From Margaritispora aquatica (Eukaryota; Ascomycota; Leotiomycetes; Helotiales; Discinellaceae), in assembly GCA_007644065.1 (NCBI GenBank), contig VJWN01000013.1, positions 186,001-250,000 of the forward strand: 64,000 nucleotides of DNA, read 5' to 3'. The number at the start of each line of letters is the position of its first letter. The first letter of the stretch is position 1. The notes under the pieces are model-generated. The model searched no databases and was not told the DNA's origin. It was given only the letters and a program-made list of their open reading frames with translations. This document shows, piece by piece, positions 1-12,133 of the stretch. The translations under genes were made by a program, and so were the position numbers.

Positions 1-370
1 AGTGTGATGGATTGTGCATCGTGCATTCGATGCTCTGGCTGGTTGATGCACCAGAGGCTAGAGGAGAGAGATAAAGGAACGGTGAGTGGCAGTTGGAGTG
101 GCAGTAGGTGCAGCCATTCCCGTTCATTACTCGAGTATGGCACATGTCCAGCTCATTCCTTTTTACAGTGTAACTTTCCTTCCTTTCCTTTTCTTGCCGT
201 GTGTCACTCTCTTTTGACGGGAAGGTGCATTTTGATCGTTTTGATCCTACTTGACTTCTGCCCAAGCCTTCTATTTGCGATAAGATCCTATCGAAGCCCT
301 TATCCAGGTACTTTGAATCTGTTTTACAACTTCATAAACCGCTAAGTTACCAATTTCTCAGTCTTTCAAC
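1..370. other. Upstream region of the metal ATPase gene
   Basis: This is presumed promoter and 5' leader of the P-type ATPase gene. A 113-codon open frame crosses it but looks like chance: it has no recognisable domain and ends just before the ATPase start. The last 60 bases are pyrimidine-rich and lead into CAACATGGCC, a good fungal start context. Confidence 0.4.
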
Positions 371-3300
371 ATGGCCGGCTGTTGCTCAGGCGGGTCCTGT
401 TCCTCTACAACGTCACCACAAATGTCAGAAAAGAAACCGGAAGTGCTTACGGATGAAGACTGTTCTCTCGAATCTTGTTGCGAAGAAAGCAGCGTTCAAG
501 ATCTAGAAGAGCTCTGTGGGGAGAAACGTCAGAGTGAAGGCATTATCGTGCCTCAAACTGGCGAGAGCAATCTCCCCACTTTCACTGTTGAGGGTATCGA
601 CGGCTCGTGCATGCCAACAAACACAAAGCGGCCAGCTTTATGCAATGAGAAGCTTTCATCGCATTCTTCCCTGCAAACAGCTTGTAGATATTCGGGCTCA
701 TGTTGTGGTGGAAAGATTGTTGAGCGTCGAGAAGAGCCAGAGGTTGCACAGGACTTTCTTGGAGAAAAGCCTTCGAACGGAGGATCGCCGGTCTCAACCA
801 AGTCTGAATTTCCAGCTACAACAGACATGCCGATCTCATTCTCCCCCAATACCACTGGATGTTCTGAAGATAGCACGTGCTGCGTTCGCAAGCTCTCTGG
901 CCAGTCTGATAGCGGCCCATCACAATCGCAATTCGACATTAAAACAGACACGGCATCCGATACTATAATTGAAATTGATAGTATCGAAAGAATCACATTA
1001 GATGTTCAGGGCATGACATGTGTAGGTTGTGAGAAGAATTTGATCAAGGCACTGAACTCGATACGTACCATATCAAACATCAAAACAAGCCTATTGATTT
1101 GCAAGGCAGAATTCGATTTTCAGAGCTCAACGAAATTACCGACTGCCGAACTGGTTGCAAAAGAGATTGAAAGGATGACGGGCTTTACGTGCAGGCGAAT
1201 TTCAAATCTGGGAGAAGAGATAGAACTTATCCTGCCTTCCCATACCAGAAACTCTATTGGAACTCTCCCTTATGGTGTGTCGCTGGAATATCGAAGTCGA
1301 GATCGAGTAATCGTGAATTTCAACCCAAGTAGTATCGGTGCTAGGGATTTGCTCTCAAACCCTTTCTTCAATAATGCACGTTTAGCGCCACCCCGACATT
1401 CATCGTCTGTAGAATCTGGAAAGGCTCATCTACATAAAGCTATTTGCATGACACTGTTATCGATTCTTCTTACAATTCCTGTACTGGTTCTGGCTTATGG
1501 CCAGCTTCCAAAACGAGAAATACTTTATGGTGCAGTGTCTTTGGCCCTGGCAACAATCATTCAGGTTGTGGTTGCTGGACCGTTCTATATTCGGGCCTTT
1601 CGGACTCTGATCTTTTCAAAAATGATTGAAAGTAAGTCAAATCGCATTTTTGCAATCTCGTTTAGGCAATCATACCAATGGCACAAATGACTTCCACACT
1701 CCTAAGACACATAACTCCAAATTTATGTTCCAAAACCTATTCTCGTTCCTCGATACTCACAGACTAAGAAGCTAACTCGATATTTCTAGTGGATATGCTG
1801 GTGGTATTAAGCACAACAACAGCCTATGTATACTCTGTAATCGCTTACTCATTTCTGGTATACAATCAGCCTCTCTCAACAAGCTCGTTCTTCGAAACAA
1901 GTACACTACTTGTCACAATCATTATGATCGGGCAGACTTTAGGAAAGTTTGCTCGACAACAGGCTGTTGAGTCAATTTCAATTGAATCCCTACAGACTCA
2001 GATTGCATTGATAGTAGACTTGAAGTCGAGTACTGAGCATAGGATCGATGCTCGGCTGCTACAGCATGGTGATCATTTCAAAGTCCTACCTGACGAAACC
2101 GTTGTTACAGATGGAATCATAATTGAAGGAGAAACCGAACTGGATGAATCTATGATAACAGGAGAAGCCAATCTCATTAGAAAAGCTCCAGGCTCACCTG
2201 TTGTGGCTGGGTCTGTCAACCATTCAGGAACTATTTTGGTTCGATTGACACGTCTCCCATCTGAGAATACTATCAAGACTATCAGTGCCCTGGTTGACGA
2301 AGCAAAATCTTCCAGGCCCAAAGTTCAGGAAATCGCTGATGCTTTCGCTGGCTATTTCACACCAGCAATCGTTATTATGACATTGATCGTCTTTGCCATT
2401 TGGGCTGCTATTGATTTAGCCGTTCGGCATGAGAGAACCAGCACAGCTTTAATCAACGCAATGACTTTTGCTATCTCTACTCTGATCGTATCCTGTCCTT
2501 GCGCGATAGGATTGGCAGTACCAATGGTAGTGGTTATTGCGTGTGGGATTGGGGCACATCATGGACTTATCCTCAAACGTTCAGAGACTATCGAGATTGC
2601 AAGGAAGATATCTCATGTCGTATTCGATAAGACGGGAACATTGACACAAGGAAATCCTTCGGTCACAGACGAGAACTATTTCGACAAAGTTCAGCCTTCC
2701 GTGATTCTTGGATTGATGTCTAACAGCAAACACCCAGTCTCGATTGCGATTGCGAGGCATTTGGAGGGTAAGGGCGTAGTTGCTGCGCACTTGGAGAATA
2801 TATTTTCTGTGCCTGGTTGTGGTGTTGAGGCTATCTGGAATAATGTTCAAGTTCGTGCTGGCAATCAATATTGGTTGGGACTTGAAAATTCATCCGAGAT
2901 CCAGTCATTAGTCTCCAGAGGATTGACAATTGTCTGTGTCACAATCGACAAAGACCTTATTGCAATCTTCGGTCTCGAAGATAGAATCCGCCCAGAAGCC
3001 AAGGAGGTGATCACCGAGCTCAAAGCACGAGGAATCGCCATTTCTTTGACATCAGGAGACCACGCAGCAGCCGTCGACTTGATCGCCAGCCAATTGTCAA
3101 TACCATCCCCCAATGTCTACTCGCGCTGCACTCCAGCCTCGAAAGCAGAGTACATTACGTCTCTTCAATCAACACCAAAGACAACAGTCCTCTTCATAGG
3201 CGATGGCACTAATGACGCCGTAGCTCTCGCCCAAGCAAGCATCGGGATGCACATGTCTTCCCCATCGAGCAATGATGTCGCCTCTAGCGCAGCAGACACG

Positions 3301-3546
3301 ATCCTCATGTCTTCTTCCCTCAAGGGAATTCTGACATTGATCAACTTGTCGAAGTCATTTCATAGGAGGGTCGTGTTTAACTTCGCCTGGAGCTTAGTGT
3401 ATAACGTCTTTGCAATTCTGCTTGCTGCTGGTGCTTTTGAGGAGATAGGTGTGAGGATTCAGCCTCGGTATGCGGGGTTGGGCGAGCTGGTTAGTTTTTT
3501 GCCCGTTATTGCCGTTGCTGTTAGTCTCAGGTGGGTTAAGTTTTGA
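371..3546 (+). CDS. Cys-rich P1B-type copper/heavy-metal transporting ATPase
   Basis: Membrane pump that moves Cu+ or a related soft metal out of the cytosol using ATP. Exons are 371-1631 and 1790-3546, giving 1005 residues. The 158-base intron has a GTAAGT donor and a GCTAAC branch site, and it splits a Met codon so that the protein reads IEMDMLVVLSTT across the junction, a classic P1B sequence. Residues 1-200 are rich in Cys, with CC pairs near 4, 36, 111 and 170. A heavy-metal-associated domain has GMTCVGC at about 214-220. Then come the TGE loop (544), the CPC metal-binding helix (656), the phosphorylation motif DKTGTLT (700), the HP motif (735) and GDGTND (891). All catalytic motifs are intact. 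The Cys-rich tail and single HMA domain resemble fungal Pca1/CrpA-type resistance pumps. Metal specificity (Cu, Cd or both) is inferred. Confidence 0.95.
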
Positions 3547-3873
3547 TATTTTGATGCTTTGAATGCGAGGTCGGATAAGAATACGAGGTGTTCGGTTGCG
3601 AAATTTATATTTGGCTGCGGGCCCTAAATTACGAAACTGCCTTCTGATTGTGTTTCATGAGTTTTATGACTGCTAGATATATCTACTCAATGGTGATAAT
3701 TCTGGTATATAGTTAAGGGCATCGAAAGCATCATTACACAGTATCCTACACTTCGCTCTTGAGGCATAACCAATTTCCAGTGTCATATTATACAAGAATA
3801 CACTTCCTACCACCATTTCAATCCTTGACACTACATTTCATCCTCTCGGAATTAACGCCTAAAAACTCACATA
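3547..3873. other. Convergent intergenic spacer
   Basis: This AT-rich spacer lies between the 3' ends of two convergent genes. Nothing beyond presumed 3' UTRs is visible. Confidence 0.5.
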
Positions 3874-4557
3874 TCATGAACTCCACATATCTCCCATCTT
3901 CCCCGCCGGCCGCTCGCCTACCTCCCCAGTTACACTCGCAACACCACCAGCAGCGCCACTCATCTCACTGCTCGCAACACTGCCATCCAGAACCGCCAAC
4001 TCCTGCCTCAACACATCGGCCTTGAAACGTCGAAACGCCGTCTCGATCCGTGCTCGGCTCTCTGGGTCAGACATTACCGCTCGTTTGGCGCTGTAGGAGC
4101 CGAGCAGGAGGCCGGTCTCACCACCGATGAAAAGCCCGCCGAGGGAGAAGAATACTGTTTTCCGTTAGGTCTTTCACGTTCAATTTAGACGCCAAAAGTA
4201 ATCATGTTACATACCATAAGCAGCAACATCACCCGCCGTCGACGGCTTCAGCAACGGCGTCAAATCCGGCAGCGCCTCCGTCCTCCCTCCCGCGAACATG
4301 ACGTGCGTCGGTCGTTCCGTCGCCCTGAACGCCGCAAAAGTGTTCGCCCTTATGCGTCGCACGCGCACTGCCATGGCTACTCCTAGGCCTAAACCGAGGA
4401 GCGAACCGAAGGTGGTGAAGGTGCTGAATTTCTGGGCGGCGGACTTGAGTGCTTCTCGGTCGGAGGGCAGTAGGTCGTTCTGTAGGTGTGCGTTTGCCAG
4501 GGAGTTGATCTCCTTGGAGGCGTTGGGACGAGAGATGGCGAGTGAGGAGAGTGACAT
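3874..4557 (-). CDS. Small membrane protein with two hydrophobic helices, unknown function
   Basis: Exons are 4557-4215 and 4154-3874 on the minus strand, joined over a 60-base GTATGT...ACAG intron with a CTAAC branch site. The protein is 207 residues. The junction falls inside a Val codon and both sides continue one frame. A Gly-rich hydrophobic stretch lies at about 46-64, followed by an Arg-rich segment (RVRRIR). A second Gly-rich one lies at about 116-133, just after the junction. The C-terminal third is charged and helical, then Gly/Ala/Ser-rich. Two GxxxG-type helices and basic loops suggest an organelle membrane protein, possibly mitochondrial, but no signal proves it. I do not recognise the family. 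Confidence 0.75.
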
Positions 4558-5177
4558 TTTGTATGGATGGTTTGGGGTTTTTGTGAGTGGTTGTGGTGAG
4601 TATGAGTATGTGATATGGGATGATGGTATGAGAGAGGAATTGAGGGAAGTGAGAAGAAGGCTACTTATTTATCTTATAAACGTTAAAGATGGGTCTATAC
4701 TAAAACCCTTTTCTTTCTCGCCGATTCTTTGCATGATCTCGTCGTGAGGCGTCATGCCCTGATGTGTGGTTGTCCCGCGCCGATTCACCCGCAACCAAGG
4801 GCTCGAGGGGCAATGACGTCGGTGGTTCGAGGGTCGAGAGTTGCATGTGGGTTGGTCATGTGATCGAAGTAGACTGCAGAGAAATCTGATGTCCGGGCAC
4901 TTCTCAAAATCCTTTCTATAAGTGATCTCAATACAGTTCCTACTGGTTTTGCGGTTTGTAGCTACATAATTGATGCAAGCTTATATCGTGACACCAGCCC
5001 TGAAAGGTTGCGACAAAAAGGAGACAGTATCGCCAAGTGAGCGTGCTTCTTTGCGAATTCTTCCAATCCAACAATTGTCGAAATATACTTAAACATGGCG
5101 GTAAATAGATCAAACTCTAACTTTGTGATCTTTACAACATTTAAAGAAGTCGACCACACCCGTTCTACATAGACAAG
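4558..5177. other. Intergenic region, no supported gene
   Basis: This is promoter of the minus-strand gene before it and upstream DNA of the relic after it. Short frames here have no recognisable content. A CAAGTAAGT at about 5173 would make a donor for a lost first exon of the downstream relic. Confidence 0.3.
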
Positions 5178-6317
5178 TAAGTAGGATTATTATGCCGCAC
5201 TCAACCACGCCCCTCGCCTACATTACAATGGACATCTAATTTAGCGAATTGTCCTAAATGCACACTCGACATCAACTGGGAGGAAGAATTCGGGGGTGAG
5301 AAATTTCCTTTTCGTCAACACCAACAGCATCATGATCCCACAGCTCGTACTGGGCTTTTTTTCACAGCACTTGTAATATCTGCGGAGAGAACTGGCAAAC
5401 CACGATGGGAGTCAACGCTTATATGCGAAGCATTTAAACCTCGAGAACTTCTCATTGCCCCTAGCACATGGTTTAATTTGGTCTCCTTGTCTGAATATGT
5501 GTTTCAACTCAAAATCGATTGTGGATGAGAACTTACACCAAATCAGAACAGCAGCCATTCGATTCCACAGCGGCTCGATTATCGACGTGCCATCAGTAAG
5601 ATATATCATGATAGCTAGTAACTGTTGTTTGCGAGGACTAACCTGAGAATCAAGACCTATAGCTAAGAAGATTACAGAAGTCTCATCCGGAACATAACAG
5701 AATAGATCTCTCTAAAATAAAATGGATTAACCGGCCTTCACACTAATCTTTCCCCCATATGACAACATCCAGGATGAACTCAAAGCTTGCTGGGCTAAAT
5801 ACCAACAGCCATCTCGTAAGCTTAAAGGCCTTCCGGCAACACTTGAAATCGGCATAATCGGACACATGCCCACGCAGCTTCGACTGTCTGCCGAATCGCA
5901 ACTTGGATCGTTCATGACTCGCGACACCTATTCTCCCTCTCGCATCCCGCAAAAGATCTCGACGACGCTATGGACTTCGCCGACATGCAGAGTCTACACA
6001 GCAACGAGCAAGATCAATCGATCAATACCGTCGTCGCCACCTACGCTGGCATGGGCTACAAACTAGGCGAGCACTGGCGGGATATCAATATGTGTGAGAC
6101 TGAAGACACTGCAATGCCAGAGGAGAAAGTGCTTGTGATTTCGTTCAATCCCAACGCGCTGTTTGTGGCAGCCACGAACGTGTATATGGGCTTCATGGAC
6201 GTGGAGGAGATGATCACGCGCTATGGTATCGACTTGGAAGCTCCTGATGGCCGTCGTGGTAAGGTGGATTATTGGACCGAAGTTCGAAAGGGTATTAGTG
6301 ATGTGGTGAGGTTCTGA
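5178..6317 (+). pseudogene. Frameshifted relic of a conserved hypothetical gene
   Basis: Protein-like sequence runs through this region, but in successive frames. The frame from about 5241 holds a CPKC pair and KPRELLIAPSTWFNL and stops at 5526. From about 5521 the sense moves one frame over (DENLHQIRTAAIRFHS). From 5755 an in-frame block reads QDELKACWAKYQQPSRKLKG. From about 5900 the sense moves again, to the frame that runs to a stop at 6315-6317 (NALFVAATNVYMGFMDVEEM). Some changes may be introns: GTAAGA at 5597 and CCAG at 5778 could be splice sites. No set of canonical splices I tried joins all blocks, and no start codon is evident. The gene probably encoded about 300 or more residues with an N-terminal Cys pair. 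I do not recognise the function. Confidence 0.55.
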
Positions 6318-6882
6318 AAGTCACCTTTAGACTCCGTGTTGCTGACTGGCGGAGCTGCATCGAATACTGAGTTCTTGGGAGTAGCGAGGGGGAGTAGCGA
6401 GGGAAGCACTTCAGGGGAACTCTATGAGCTACTGAGGCTCAGATGGGTCCATGAGCTTGAACTTTGTTCCGTTGTTCGTGATGGTGAATGGAGGAGCTGC
6501 TGAGCTTGCAAGGAGGTGGCACGGCAGTCCTTAGAATTGCGTCGAGCCCAGAAGCTGCATCACTGAAAACCATGTCATTGGGAACCATTTATTAGAACGT
6601 TGAGGCTGCAGTATGAAGGGAATATTTGGGCGCAAATATTTGCATTTAACATCCTAACTGACCTCCAAGCCAAGTAGGCGTGAAATTATTTTATACCAAT
6701 GATTATATCCTTGCCTACACAAATGGTTGAGAACTTGCCCAAGTGAGGCGATATAAGTAGCAATGGTACATTGAATATGATAATGTACACTCATTACGAC
6801 CTTTAAGGCTTGGCCACAAGCTTAAATACTTTTAATACACTCAAACATTACTAGTATTATCGCCCTCCGTATCGTATCCCTT
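6318..6882. other. Intergenic region, no gene seen
   Basis: The region lies downstream of the relic and of the CCDC47-like gene. It has a local duplication (GGGAGTAGCGA repeated at about 6378-6401) and AT-rich DNA. No coding pattern is visible. Confidence 0.4.
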
Positions 6883-8306
6883 TCAACCTCTTGTGGTCTG
6901 CTTCTTTTGGCTCTTCTTCAACTCACGATCTCTCTCCTTCTCCAAGTATTTCTTTTGTCCCTTGGCATCAAGTGCCTTAAGTTCCAAATCTCTCTTGATC
7001 TTCTTGGCCTTCTCACGCTCAATGTTGCGCTCCTCAGCTTTCTCGTCCTCGTCGGCCTTCTGCAGCTTCTTGATCATCTCTTCACGAGTAGTCTTGACCT
7101 TGCGTAGGACTTCGGGGCGGAAATGAGCACCCTGGACGAGGGAATCGGTAATGCGGATAAAGTATTGGAAGATTGGCAGGACCTTTGAGTAATCGCCGGA
7201 AGAAGGAAGTCTCATGGAGAGGAAGATACGTTTTCTTGGTGCTGTCTCTTCGATTCTGGAAAATGGTCAGCTATTGTCAAGGCAGAAGATTTTTAAAACG
7301 TACTTCAATGGCTGGTCATTTGGCTGGTCAGTAACGATGATGTGGTTCAAAAGCTCTCCAGCCTCCTCGATGGCCTTGATGAGCTCAGGAGTAAGCATGA
7401 AGTCAGTGATCTCTGCGCTCTCGCTCATAACTGTTGCCCAGTTAGGAAGCTTTGGGCTATCCTTAGTTCCAGTGAGTGAGACATCATATCTATCGTCGCG
7501 AAGTTGCTTCATGGTTTCCTTGTTGACAACAGCCCAAACAAATCCATCATAAGTGCTCTTTGTGTCCTTGCGAAGCTCGTGTGCACCTGGAGCCTGTCCA
7601 GGAACAGTCAAAGTCTCTCTGCCATCAAATGGATAGATAATAGCTTCCATGGACTCGACTGGCGTAGCTGCGGAATCGAGGAACAAGCTCATACCAAACT
7701 CGGCGATCATGCTCAAGGGGCTAAATCGCTTCAGAAGGGTAATGTTGACGTCCATGAATGCAATGTTTTGTCTTCCAGAAGCATAAGTCGAGAATTCTGA
7801 AGGTGACTTCTCCAGCAACAGGGCCTCTGGAAGCTCAAGCGCCTTTGGTTCTCCCTCCACCACAGTGTGCCTTCCACCGAATCCGATCAGCGCAAACTCC
7901 TTCTGCAGAGTTGGCGCATGCGCACTCATCCATGACTTTGCCTTCTTCTTGTTCGCGTTTGTACCCAGGATATGGATTACAATGAAAACAATAATGAATC
8001 CAAGAATAACACCCTCCGATTTGAATTCGCTGATGGAGTGACGCTCGTGGATATTGTACCACGCAGTCCATGGAACTGCTGAGCCCGTTGGAGCAGCACC
8101 GACTCCTGGGAATGTCGCTGGAGTAGGCTCAGCAGAGAAACCAGCTGGGACTGGATCTGGAGCTCCTGCGAAATCCGCGAAGTCTATAGTTGTGTCAATT
8201 GATGCCCCTGAGCCTCCATTGTCAGATACATACCAGCGTCGCCAGCTGGAACTGGAGAAGGAGATGGCGTGGAACCTCCAAAGAGGTTGTTAATGAATGC
8301 CGCCAT
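6883..8306 (-). CDS. CCDC47-like (DUF1682) ER membrane protein
   Basis: Exons are 8306-8234, 8183-7304 and 7255-6883, with introns of 50 and 48 bases, giving 441 residues. Both junctions keep frame (donors GTATGT and GTACGT). The N-terminus is Pro/Ala-rich and acidic. A single transmembrane helix lies at about 83-99 (EGVILGFIIVFIVIHILG), followed by KKK. A globular DUF1682 domain comes next, containing NWATVMSESAEITD. The C-terminus is a highly charged Lys/Glu coiled coil ending in basic residues. This order matches CCDC47/calumin, a subunit of the PAT complex that helps insert multi-pass proteins at the ER translocon and binds ribosomes through its basic tail. The architecture is seen; the role is by family. 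Confidence 0.88.
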
Positions 8307-10017
8307 ATTGACAATTGTGCACGAGACAATGGATAATTGACGTGTGTGTCTGGCTGTCCTCAGAGATGGCTGGTGGAAATGGGTGTAGCTAGTCCTAATG
8401 GCGCTAGTCTACTTGTGTGAGGAGAGACAGTGCTGCTTTGTCTCAAATCTCCTGCCGCTTTTTAGGCTCCTTTTATTTGCCAAGATCAGAAATGGGGGTT
8501 CAATTTGGTATGCTTGGCAGTACAGCACAGCACATAACAACCTTCAACTACGTACGTCAAATGGGCTATTTCGCTCAAACACATTCTCAAGCACTCGGTA
8601 TGAAGGTAATACCAAGCGCTCTGTGTCGATGCTTGAAGAAGCTTGGAGAAGAGCATTACGAAATATATAAGCTAGGGAGACTTTCTTGCCTGTCACGATG
8701 ATGTGTGGCAACTAGTTTCATTGTTTGTGTTGAGCAATTTGAAGGGTATAAAAGCCTAGGTTGTTTCTGGAAATTAAGACAAAGACTAGCTACAGATATA
8801 CCACATCTGATAATGGAATGCGGTAAGTTATGGATATATCGCTACATAGGCATGTCACGGCTTTGTTGCATAAAAGGATATAGATAGAGTTTGTTCGTAG
8901 TCTAATGATCCTCCATTCACCTCAAGTCGCTGACTTCTTTTTAAGACATGAAAACTATTGATCCTGTATGGATGTTGCTTCCTGTTGGCTGAAATATTAT
9001 GCGCTGAAACCTCACTATGTTCTTAACTAAGATTCAAGGATGAGACGAAGACATGCTCCTGACAAGTCGTTAGATGGCTGCAAGACACGCTAGCTATTTC
9101 TCTCTTACCTTATCCTGTTGGCTGTTGAGATATAGTTAAGTGAATTTCATTGCATTGTCTCCTATGCCCTTGCTTGATTAAATGATGGACTGAGAAGCGA
9201 ACATGCCAAATTTCAAATTGAATTCAAGCAAAAGTGAAATAAGTTGGTAGTTTTTCAACTCTGGACAAGGCCTGCCTAATTTGCTGGCATCTGAAATGAA
9301 ATTAGAGCTTTTGTTTGTAATTGTTATTTCTTGTTCAGCTAGATTTGGTTCTGTGTACCTTATCTTGATGGTACACTTTTCTTTGGACTAATTGCAAATA
9401 TATGTCGAATCTAATACCACACCATTTAAGTGTGTCGGTCAAACATGTCTCCAAGTATCAATAATCTAAAGCCGCCAGACTTTCAGACGATACTCGCACA
9501 ATTAGCGATGAGAAATTTATACCTACCAAGTCGTTCAATTCAGATTCTAGATTGTGAGTGGTGTTTAAACACATTAGGTAGTCGGAACTTTGACGAATGT
9601 GCAAAATCAACTGGCACATTCAATTCAAAGCAGAGATGTAGCTATACCAATTCTATTCACACATTGGTGCAAGTATTTACAGCCTGGAGATTACTAGCTC
9701 TAAGATAGCATTTGCCCATTAGATCAGACGAAAAGTGTTAATCGTCTGATCCAACTAATTCATGGAAACTTTTGGCCAAGGGCTAACGAAAACTTCGAAG
9801 AGCGCTCGCCGATTGGCACTCCAAGAAATTTATTCGTCCAAACCTCTTCAGACAGCTACGGCCTTAGGCTGACGACTTCCTAGGCTGCTCTCGCCTTTGG
9901 TGATCTGAAAGCGCACTAGTCGCCTAGCTCAACCTCATGCCGCTTTATTCACCACCTCTCGCCGCCTTTGCAACACTCACCTTACAACACAAACAACCGA
10001 AGTTTACCCAAGCGAGC
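8307..10017. other. 1.7-kb intergenic region, no supported gene
   Basis: Short frames at about 8398-8701 and 9430-9708 have no domain, splice or composition support. The sequence is AT-rich with poly-purine/pyrimidine runs. It holds promoters for the CCDC47-like gene and for the genes at 10.0-10.5 kb. Confidence 0.4.
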
Positions 10018-10231
10018 ATGTCGTTGTCAGTCAAGCTTTGCCTCCAGGGGCTTAACTGCCTTTGCCCTTGCATTTGCAACGACGACAGTGATACAGATAG
10101 CACCCACGAGTAAGATCACCTATCGGCGTATCTGTTGAGATTGAATTCTAACGTTATTCTGCAGATCCGAACGCCCACTGCTCGACCGCGACAGCGACAG
10201 CGTTAGATCTGTTTACAGTCCTTTATTGTGA
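10018..10231 (+). CDS. Possible small Cys-rich peptide gene or 5' exons of haspin
   Basis: An ATG at 10018 opens a frame spliced from 10109 to 10165. The donor is GTAAGA, the branch site TTCTAAC and the acceptor CTGCAG. The spliced product is about 52 residues: a Cys-rich start (CLCPCIC), an acidic Asp/Ser stretch (NDDSDTDS), then ERPLLDRDSDSVRSVYSPLL and a stop at 10229-10231. The stop overlaps a perfect GTGAGT donor at 10228. Splicing from there to the TTCTAG acceptor at 10431-10436 would continue in frame into the haspin start. Either a separate peptide, a translated upstream frame, or an N-terminal extension of haspin. Function unknown. Confidence 0.4.
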
Positions 10232-10482
10232 GTCACGTGCCATGCCGTTCACTTCCATGTCGAGAAATTAGCACTTGTTGGCTTTAAGGGGCTTGAGGGT
10301 CGCTTGAATTGAAATCGCTTAATTTGGGCTAGTTCTCTGTTTCTACCTTCGAATAGAGGAGTATCTCCTACCACACAACAAATACTGCATTTGGCGTTGA
10401 TGGTTATTAAAGCTGAAACTGACTCTTTGATTCTAGTTGTGCCAGAGATCTCCAGACCGTCTCCTCAGTCGAATCTTTCCCA

Positions 10483-12133
10483 ATGCCACCGAAGCGAGCT
10501 AGAACCTATGGCAGTAGTAGGCGGATTGTTCCATCCAATGTCAATGTCATCTTTGGTACCGTCGGTTCCTTAAGCGATGATGTAGCTGGTACTCGCATCG
10601 AGAACCCCACAGAGGCTGACATTGCGGCTGTCCTCGGCGGACTTGACTTGAACGACGAGGATGGAGATGGACCAATGGTAAAGACACCAAAGAGAGCACC
10701 AAAGAGAGCCAGCCTGGTCTCAACCCCATTTCCAGCACCTCGCAGTGTGCCTAAAGCACTTGCACCGCTATTAACCGCCTGGGAGAAGGACACAGGAAAG
10801 ACCATTGATATTCAGGATTGGAGGACAGTGCTCCCGTATGGAGCAAGCATTGAGAAGATTGCGGAAGCCTCTTACGCGGAGGTCTATCGTATCACGACTG
10901 AATATGGAACCTCCATTGTGAAGATCATGCAACTTCAGGTCCCCCTGGACAAAGAATCACATACATCCGACTGCGCGAATACCGTTGAAAACGTTGTACC
11001 TGAAATTCGGATTATGAACGCCCTCGCAGAGGTGCCTGGATTTGTATCCTTCAAGAGTACATATGTTGTACAGGGTCCTCCACCAAAGGGCGTGGTAGCA
11101 GCCTGGGAAGAATACATCAATACTGCTGAGCGTGGGTCTTACTTTCCACACCCCGGCAACGGATATAATGCACACTCTACTTTCTTGGTTTTGGAGCTTG
11201 GCGACGCTGGTAATGTGTTGGAGAACGTTGAGATTGAGAGCATTGATCAAGTTTGGGATGTCCTCCTTGGAGTCATCATGGCTTTGTCGCGGGCTGAGAT
11301 CATCAATGAGTTCGAACACAGAGACTTACACGAGAACAACATATGCGTCAGCGTTTCTGAGACAGTTCTGAAGCGGGACTCTAGCACGGACGAGAACCTT
11401 AAGTTTGGCTTTTCTGGTTTGGGAATTACTCTCATTGACTATGGTTTGTCCCGTGCCAAGGTTGCTTCTGGTGATATCATATACAACAACCTCGAGTCCG
11501 ATCTCGCGGTCTTCCAGTCGGTGGGTCACGGCGTTACCGGTATTCAGTATGACACTTATCGGCGGTAAGTCTACTTATCCAATTTCTCACTTTCATCATA
11601 TATACTAATCTTTCATAGCATGCGTGAGCATCTCTGCCATGGAATTGCTAGTCGCGCACAGGCTTCGGGAGCTCACACAAAGGATTTTGTTCCCCCCCAC
11701 ATCAAGTCACCATGGAAGGACTTCATACCTTACACCAATGTCCTCTGGATTCGCTTCCTTTCCACGTATCTGATTAGTGCATACAAGCGCAAGAACTGTC
11801 ACACTGTCCATCTTGCTCGCAAGAATGAGCCACTCCGTCTCTTCACCGCTGAAACCCGCGATCTGACCAAGCGTCTGAACGTTACCAACAAGGCTAAGGC
11901 TGGTGCTTTCCGTGTAAGTCTCCTCGTATCCAAGATCTCTTTCTGTGTGGCTGATTCAAATCACGCAGTCTGCCCAAGAGGTATTGTCGTACGTAGTTGC
12001 TCAAGGATGGGTCAATGAGAAGCAGTTGGAGACTTTTGGCGTTGAGGAGGACTCTTTGCTTGAAGTTACTCAGCTTGAGGAGAGCGAGAGCGATGACGAT
12101 TCTGATTCTTCTGACTCCTCATCCGAAGATTAA
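10483..12133 (+). CDS. Haspin-like serine/threonine kinase
   Basis: Nuclear kinase expected to phosphorylate histone H3 Thr3 in mitosis. Exons are 10483-11564, 11619-11913 and 11969-12133 (introns 54 and 55 bases), giving 513 residues. Residues 1-100 are a basic tail with KTPKRAPKRAS. The kinase domain starts near 115. The ATP-site Lys is in SIVKIM (about 147) with its partner Glu in PEIRIM (174). The catalytic loop is EHRDLHENN (279-286). The metal motif is IDYG (319-321), where haspins have D[YF][TS/G] in place of DFG. The second and third exons complete a haspin-type C-lobe (PHIKSPWKDF, TNVLWIRFLSTYL). The C-terminus is a Ser/Asp/Glu run. Start chosen at MPPKRAR; upstream exons might extend it. 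Confidence 0.92.

Noticed and set aside
4..345. 113-codon open frame upstream of the metal ATPase
   Set aside because: No domain, no splice support and a position that fits promoter and leader; Cys content is scattered.
8398..8701. Overlapping 90-94 codon frames upstream of the CCDC47-like gene
   Set aside because: Two frames overlap on the same strand with no homology signal and lie in a divergent promoter.
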